From NCBI GenBank assembly GCA_902459845.2, contig CABPSV020000456.1:1-15870 (forward strand): DNA of 15,870 nt, given 5' to 3'. Below the pieces are notes generated by a model. The model did not search any database. It had not been told where the DNA came from and saw nothing but the letters and a program-made list of their open reading frames with translations. This DNA comes from Hepatocystis sp. ex Piliocolobus tephrosceles. Taxonomy: Eukaryota > Apicomplexa > Aconoidasida > Haemosporida > Plasmodiidae. The position numbers and the translations under genes were made by a program. Positions 10,544-15,870 of the stretch are shown here, piece after piece (position 1 is the stretch's first letter; each line of letters opens with the position of its first letter).

Positions 10544-13500
10544 CACCACCATCAGTACTTACACCAGCAGTGGTATTACCAACACCAGCAGTGGTATTAC
10601 CAACACCATCAGTACTTACACCAGCAGTGGTATTACCAACACCAGCAGTGGTATTACCAACACCAGCAGTGGTACTACCAACACCAGCAACACCAGCAAC
10701 ACCAGCAACACCAGCAACACCAGCAATGGTACTACCAACACCAACAACACCACTAATGATACCTCCTTGATTATTATTAAGTATTCCTCTGGTATGATCC
10801 AAAGAAAGATTCTCATTAGCTATACATTGCTCGCCCTTTTTATTTTTCATATACGATACAGCACATAATCTCAAACTGTCTGGTATTAAATCATCAGCAT
10901 TTAATATACGAAAATAACTTGAAATCATAGGATCTTCACTTAGTTCCTTACGTATGAGTAAAGCAGATTCTACTTGTTTTTCTACTAAAGAATATCCTTC
11001 TAATTCCATCTGTGCTCTACCTGCATCTAACGTAGCTAATATTTGGTAATTTGGTGATGTAGACATATGTGTATAATACGCTTCTTTAAAAGGTATATAA
11101 GCATGTGATTCAAAATTATCGTCGTTTATTAATATAACACTTCCTTGTCTTAAGGATGTTAATGATTTATGTATTGATTGAGTAGCATATACTCTAACTT
11201 TATATAAATTCGGGTTTGGATATAATCTTGTTTTTAATAATGTTTGCATAGGTACTTCGTTCAAACTTTTTACATTATTAAATTTTCGTAGTAATTTTTT
11301 ATGTACCTTCTCATAGATTTTTTTTTGTTCAATACAACGCATTTTTTCAGCTACAGTCATAGCTGTACGAACTTTAAGTATAGGATGAAAACAGGCATAA
11401 GCAAACCATGCTTCATCAAATAAAAAAATTAAGTCTGGTTTTATAGCCAAACATTCTTCCATTACTCTTTTAACATTATATACAATACCATCGAATGTAC
11501 AATTTGTTAATATTATTAATTTAACTAAATGTAATTTATTACTGTCACGGTATTCCAATAATGTTTTTTTTATTACATATATAGGTACAGCACCATATAT
11601 ACTATACTTAGATATAGGATATGGATCTAAATAACATGGTAATGTTTGTGTTAATACAAAACCATAATGATGAGATTTATGACAAGCTCTGTCCACTAAA
11701 ATAATATCTCCTGGTTTTACCAAAGCTTGTAAAACAATTTTATTTGAACTTGAAGTTCCATTAGTAACAAAAAAACAATATTTACTCCCATATGCTCGTG
11801 CAGCCATCATTTGTGCTTCTTTCAATGAACCATGTGGATCTAATAAAGAATCCAAACCACCACATGTAGCACTTGATTCTGCTTTAAATAAATTAACTCC
11901 ATAAAAATCAAGTAATGATTGTATCCATCTACTTCTTCTTACACTATTACCTTTACTTATTGCTAATGCATGAAATACACCAATAGGTCTCTCAGCATAA
12001 GATTTTAATGCATTAAAAAAAGGAGTTTTTATTTTTTTTTTTACACCATCTAATATAGATTCATGTAAATCACTATGATCATCATTAGCTGTAAAAATAC
12101 GAATTATTTCATTATTAACATGTTGTAATTTATCTAATGTTATAGATGTACAAACACAAAATATATCAACTGAGCATCTTATATAAGCAATACTTTTAAT
12201 TAATATAACCAAACTATTATAACCTCTTTTCATCTTTTCTAATGGGGCTAATACTAGTTGATCATATCCTAACACAAAATCTTCAATTTGAAATTTATAT
12301 TTCATTAACATTTTTTGTTGTGGAATAAATTCATTTTGTCTTTCCGTACAAAAACCAAGTTCATTATAATTCGGGTAACTATTTTTGTATATGTAGTTGC
12401 GATTTGCACTACCACTACCATTACCATAAACAAGGTCTTCACAGTATGGGATATTATTGCCATAAGTAACGTCATTACCATACACAATGTTAGGATGTAT
12501 AGCGGTAGAATGTATAGAAGTAGAATGTACAGCGGTAGGATGTATAGCAGTAGAATGTACAGCGGTAGGATGTATAGCAGTAGAATGTACAGCGGTAGGA
12601 TGTATAGCAGTAGAATGTACAGCGTTAGGATGTATAGCAGTAGAATGTACAGCGGTAGGATGTATAGCAGTAGAATGTATAATGGTTGGATGGACAATAT
12701 TATTATTATACAAATCGCTGTTATTATTATTATTATTATTATCAGTGTTATCACTATTACTACCACTATTATTATTATTGTTTACTATGCGATGATTATT
12801 ATTGTTTACTATAAGATGATTATTATTATTTACTATGATAGGATTATTACTCATATTACATAAAGATTCTTTTTCTGTTGTATATTCATCATCTATAATT
12901 AAATTATCTACTAATACAACAGATAATATTTGCGAGTTTATTAAACATGCTAATAAAGCTTCTTTTGCATTGCTTACTTCTATTATTTTATATTCTAATT
13001 TTTTATTATTACTTTGATTTGATAATCTGTTATGTTCATATTGTAATATTTTATTTAATTCAATTGATAAATCAGAATTATGTTTAGTATGATAATTATT
13101 GTTATTATTTGTACTTGTTGTATTTATATTATTATTACTATTGTCTTCACGATTGGCTGATACAATTAATGTATAAAAAAATGGATTTTCATCTGTTTCT
13201 CTTCCTGTACTTACAGACAAACTAGCTAATGTTTCTGATATTTTATTAGATACCTCTTTATATTTTTTATCATTAATTAAATTTAAAATATCACGTAAAT
13301 TATGCATAGCTTCTTCTCCCCAATAAACTTCAACATTTTGTAAACAATTCATTATAAAATCAATTAATTCTATATTCAAATTATTTATATATAACAATAA
13401 AGCTTCCCATAATTTTATTCTCAATGAATTCACACTTGTAACATTACTAATATTTAAATATTTTTCTAATATATTTATATTATCATATTTATTTTTTTTT

Positions 13501-14072
13501 ATCATATATTTATCTTTTCTTCTTTTTCTTTGAATATTTTTTCCTTTTATTTGTTGTGTATATTGATTAGAAGGTGAATACTGTCCCGAGTTTGTATAAT
13601 GTCCCGAGTTTGAATAATGTCCTAAGTTTGTATACTGAACAGGATGTGTATACTGAACAGGATGTGTATATTGAACCGGATGTGTATACTGAACCGGATG
13701 TGTATACTTAATTGGATATGTATATTGATTAGGATGAGTATACTGAATCGGATGTGTATACTGCTGACCCTGATGTGTATACTGCTGACCTTGTTTTGTA
13801 TACTGTGTCGGGTGTTGTGTATATTGGATTTGATGAGTATATTGAGTTTGATGTGTATACTTAGTATGATGTGTATATTTTGTAGGTAATGTATGTTGAA
13901 CCGGATGGTTATATTGAGCTACTGATGTATATTCACTTTGTGTTTCATTTTTTCGCTCACTTTGTTCATTGTAAATGTAATCATTTGGATAGTAATACGG
14001 TCCCTTAGTATTTAAAGAGGCGTTCTGCGATATATTTGGGGATTGTCCTGTAGGACTACTATCTTCTGACAT
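4734..14072 (-). CDS. Orn/Lys/Arg decarboxylase-like PLP enzyme with giant low-complexity insertions
   Basis: Single-exon frame of 3112 residues. The ATG at 14072 is the first Met after an in-frame TAA 39 bases upstream; the stop is TGA at 4734-4736. Predicted fold-type I PLP decarboxylase, the family that converts Lys, Orn or Arg to cadaverine, putrescine or agmatine; the substrate here is not determined. Layout: YTHP repeats (53-175); helical segment (about 200-290); a possible wing-domain remnant (356-395); His repeat (463-532); PLP domain (about 596-1080). Catalytic landmarks: GGLDSLLDPHGSLKEAQ (near 736-752), TNGTSSS phosphate-loop type segment (770-776), DRACHKSHH with the ring-stacking H798, DEAW with D886 for the pyridine nitrogen, and SIHKS with Schiff-base K969. 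A repeat-rich insert (about 1080-1735) precedes the small domain, which begins near W1743 with LDPTRITLFTG and carries PYPPGFPVLVPG near Y1924. Residues from about 1990 to the end are low-complexity. Bacterial relatives have about 700-750 residues, so over 2000 residues are extra. The FHxPGH motif is FHALAIS (700-706). The family call is firm; substrate and activity are inferred. Confidence 0.9.
5157..5290 (-). repeat. Ser/Arg and NSVDK peptide repeats in the C-terminal tail
   Basis: On the minus strand this encodes short tandem units of the type NSVDK (15 bases), then SSSRE/SSSRK units. It sits in the low-complexity tail of the decarboxylase, between the KEKKEV array and the C-terminus. No function can be read from it. 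Confidence 0.8.
5337..5578 (-). repeat. Lys/Glu hexapeptide array KEKKxV, 13 units
   Basis: Thirteen 18-base units encode KEKKEV and variants (GV, KV, RV, RT, EI at positions 5-6), roughly residues 2832-2912 of the decarboxylase. Such a Lys/Glu pattern would favour a long single charged helix. Near-identical nucleotide units suggest recent expansion. Confidence 0.9.
5675..5845 (-). repeat. Ser/Gly/Asp low-complexity array
   Basis: Trinucleotide-based array encoding GSSGSGSSGS-type then SDGNDS units (about residues 2743-2800). It would be flexible and acidic toward its C-terminal end, just before the Lys-rich KEKKxV array. Confidence 0.88.
6850..6990 (-). repeat. SRSTNV hexapeptide array, about 8 units
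   Basis: 18-base units encode SRSTNV, drifting to SRSINE at the C-terminal end (about residues 2361-2408). The central units are nearly identical at nucleotide level. They are Ser/Thr- and Arg-rich, so they could be kinase substrates, though that is only a guess. Confidence 0.88.
7060..7194 (-). repeat. Gly/Asp then Ser/Asn/Asp array
   Basis: Encodes a DGGGDG-type tract followed by SND/SSD units (about residues 2293-2338), a strongly acidic flexible stretch next to Lys-rich tracts. The nucleotide pattern is mostly (cca/tca)(cca)-type triplets on the + strand. Confidence 0.85.
7389..7457 (-). repeat. EMGL tetrapeptide array
   Basis: 12-base units encode EMGL with variants KMGM and EMEA (about residues 2206-2228), between two poly-Lys tracts. 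It is Met-rich, which is unusual for low-complexity sequence in such an AT-rich genome. Confidence 0.85.
7568..7598 (-). repeat. Coding poly(A) tract, poly-lysine
   Basis: A run of about 31 A on the coding strand gives roughly ten consecutive AAA lysine codons near residue 2160. Shorter A runs encode Lys tracts at about 7478-7490 and 7238-7254. Long coding poly(A) is a known oddity of malaria-parasite genes. Confidence 0.88.
9319..9606 (-). repeat. NKNDR pentapeptide array, about 18 units
   Basis: 15-base units encode NKNDR, with NKNDK once and SKNDR at the N-terminal end (about residues 1489-1585), inside the insertion that splits the catalytic domain. The units alternate between two synonymous forms (AAG or AAA for Lys) in a patterned order, which points to duplication of multi-unit blocks. 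Confidence 0.92.
9608..9690 (-). repeat. EKNG/EKNA tetrapeptide array
   Basis: 12-base units encode EKNG (four) and EKNA (two), at about residues 1462-1489, directly preceding the NKNDR array. Together they form one highly charged Lys/Asn stretch of more than 120 residues. Confidence 0.9.
9945..10138 (-). repeat. Gly-Ser dipeptide and SYSSG array
   Basis: Encodes (GS)n followed by SYSSG/SGSYSS units and a DSDSDS tail (about residues 1312-1376). The short 6-base and 15-18-base nucleotide periods are very regular. It is a flexible, tyrosine-spaced linker within the insertion. Confidence 0.9.
10547..10765 (-). repeat. AGV / GVGNTTA repeat array
   Basis: Encodes VAG triplets followed by GVGNTTA and GVSTDG units (about residues 1103-1176). 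It marks the start of the insertion after the large PLP domain. It is uncharged and small-residue-rich, unlike the Lys/Asn arrays further along. Confidence 0.9.
12482..12692 (-). repeat. His-containing array IHPTA-VHSTA, 14 pentads
   Basis: A 30-base unit encodes IHPTA followed by VHSTA; 14 five-residue units place a His at every fifth residue (about residues 463-532). It lies between the N-terminal segment and the PLP domain. Only the central units are near-identical; the edges are degenerate. Confidence 0.92.
13555..13915 (-). repeat. N-terminal QYTHPV-type repeat
   Basis: About 19 units based on the 18-base motif for QYTHPV, with variants KYTHHT, QQYTHQG and HYSNSG (about residues 53-175). 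The central four QYTHPV units are nearly identical, with decay on both sides. It is aromatic- and His-rich, unlike the Lys/Asn arrays elsewhere in the protein. Confidence 0.9.
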
Positions 14073-14130
14073 AGCGTAATTAACTATATTAGTTTTTCTA
14101 GTAATGTGTTATTTGTTATTTGTTGTTGTT

Positions 14131-14131
<1 letters not shown>

Positions 14132-14179
<48 letters not shown>

Positions 14180-14185
14180 GGGGGG
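14132..14185. repeat. T47-G7 homopolymer junction in the decarboxylase 5' flank
   Basis: Forty-seven T (14132-14178) are followed directly by seven G (14179-14185). On the decarboxylase coding strand this reads C7 then A47 and ends 59 bases before the ATG. Poly(dA:dT) tracts upstream of genes are typical of malaria parasites, where they disfavour nucleosomes. The G7 run is very unusual in such AT-rich intergenic DNA. Confidence 0.85.
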
Positions 14186-14485
14186 CATATACACTCATTC
14201 ATGACATTATTTTTCATAACATATTAGTTTTTCTTACTTATAGTTTAAACAAGGTGACATCTATCAATTTTTTTATTTTTTTTTTATGTAAATTTTTTTA
14301 TTTTTTTTTATGTAAATTTTTTATTTAAATTCTTGATTTATGAAATATATACACAAGTTTGCCATCGCTGTGTATTTACATACATAAGTTATTATTCAAA
14401 AAATATCAATTTTATTTAACAAAAAATTATTATTTTTTTTTATTATAAATGTCTAATTTGGTATTAAAAAATAACTTACTTTTTG

Positions 14486-14526
<41 letters not shown>

Positions 14527-14861
14527 TTATATTGTATAAACAAAAATGTGTCTTTTTTTTTTTTTACAACTATGTTAATTGGAGCACCAACAAACCTAAA
14601 TATATAAATTTTGTTATAATAGCAGTTACATATGAACACTTGCATATAAACATTTACATATACATATATATATATATATATATATGGATGAATGCATATT
14701 ATAACATGAACACTACGTTTAAAGACTTTTATGTTTAACATTAAAAAATATGTGCAACTATCTATGGATGCGTGAACATTTGTCGTTTCTCACTTGCATA
14801 TAAAAAAGCACAAAAAAAGTACAAATTAACAACAAAAGCTAGCACATGCGAAATTTTAATA

Positions 14862-14901
<40 letters not shown>

Positions 14902-15095
14902 GTATTTTTTGTTTTATTATCTCAATATTTAAAAAAAGAAAAACAAAAAAAAAATTGATAGCTTAATTATAGTAATAGTAAAAACTAAAAATAGCAACAA
15001 CTTAGTGTGTTTTGTATTATTTTTCTTATAATAAGGTGTATGTACATGTGTCTTGAACTCTATAATTTTATTTGTTTAAAAAAAAAACTATACTG

Positions 15096-15130
<35 letters not shown>

Positions 15131-15839
15131 AAATTGTAAGTTTTGTATATATCTAACAACAAAATATATTCGCTATATTTAAGTTCTTTTTTTTTTTTTA
15201 ATTTAAATTATGTTGTGGAAAAAAATAGTTAAAATAAAAGGTACGTATAAAAATAGAAAATTAATGTATAAAAGATATGAATTAATTATGTGGGCACAAA
15301 ATCCTTTTATTGTAAAATTAATAAATAGGCTAAGGACATAAATTAGTTGAATATGTAATAAGCGCTTAACAAGCGTGAAAACATAGGGAAATGAAAAATG
15401 GAAAAAAATGTACATATGTATGTATGTAGGTATATATATACATATACATAAAAAAAAAAAAAATAAAAAATAAAATAAAAATAAAAATAAAATAAATAAT
15501 TAAATTAATGCATAATTAAATAAATAGATAAAAAAATTAATAGATAAAAAAAAAAATAAATGAAAGTCGGGGGAAAAGAAAAACAAAAGGTATAATAAAG
15601 TTACAATGCTTGTGTTGTCTCATAGCTTGTTTTAACTTTACTACATGAGGGAACATAAACTTTGTAGTTAATTAAACTCCAGTTTTTTTTTTTTTTTTTC
15701 TGTTACAGTTTATTTATTCGTAAACTTGTTTATATATATTATACTTGTTTACGTGTAAATTTCTATGTGCCTGGGCTTGGCTTATTTATTTATTTATTTG
15801 CAAAAATTCTTGCTTTGTGTTTTATATAAATATAAGGCT

Positions 15840-15870
<31 letters not shown>
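14186..15870. other. Upstream intergenic region of the decarboxylase gene
   Basis: No gene, tRNA or other RNA is supported. Contents: a two-copy repeat of about 26 bases (ttttttatgtaaattttttt type, 14266-14325); (TA)n blocks at about 14488-14522, 14659-14685, 14868-14897 and 15846-15870; an A27 run (15101-15127); and an A-rich aaaat repeat (about 15452-15500). Positions 15600-15800 are less biased and contain a T16-ctgttacag string (15683-15708) that looks like a splice acceptor, but I could not build an exon from it. The promoter of the decarboxylase gene should lie here. Confidence 0.55.

Noticed and set aside
12305..12863. Frames opposite or shifted from the His-pentad array
   Set aside because: They are repeat-driven open frames; the real frame is continuous with the PLP domain.
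15203..15415. Minus-strand frame of 70 codons
   Set aside because: It is hydrophobic, Phe/Leu-rich composition typical of random AT-rich sequence, with no motif or supporting context.

Overview
The window looks like nuclear DNA of a malaria parasite (Plasmodium or a close haemosporidian). The signs are extreme A+T content, homopolymer runs and (TA)n tracts between genes and in introns, short AT-rich GT...AG introns, and one very long intronless gene full of Asn, Lys, Ser/Gly and charged repeats. I cannot name the species from sequence alone.

Layout: 1-1063 is non-coding, with a 16-bp minisatellite at the left edge, poly(T) and mixed AT-rich sequence. Positions 1064-3799 (+ strand) hold a gene that I reconstruct from nine small exons joined in consistent phase. 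It encodes a membrane protein of about 314 residues that resembles the TMEM33/Pom33 family of ER and nuclear-envelope proteins. Positions 3800-4733 form a convergent intergenic region with a poly(A) run, a (TA)22 tract and a 12-bp minisatellite. Positions 4734-14072 (- strand) hold one uninterrupted 3112-codon reading frame. It encodes a fold-type I, PLP-dependent decarboxylase of the Orn/Lys/Arg (bacterial lysine decarboxylase-like) family. Positions 14073-15870 are its upstream region: a T47-G7 homopolymer junction (C7-A47 on the coding strand), several (TA)n blocks and no gene that I can support.

The most notable object is the decarboxylase. Its catalytic core is recognisable, with the Schiff-base lysine at K969, the DEAW motif at D886, the PLP-stacking histidine at H798 and a C-terminal PYPPG motif near 1924. 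A repeat-rich insertion of about 650 residues separates the large PLP domain from the small C-terminal domain, and a repeat-rich tail of about 1100 residues follows. The family's FHxPGH-type motif is replaced by FHALAIS, so the substrate is uncertain. At least ten distinct tandem peptide arrays lie in the linkers, none of them in a recognisable catalytic block.

The two genes converge and show no operon-like relationship; I see no evidence that they act together.
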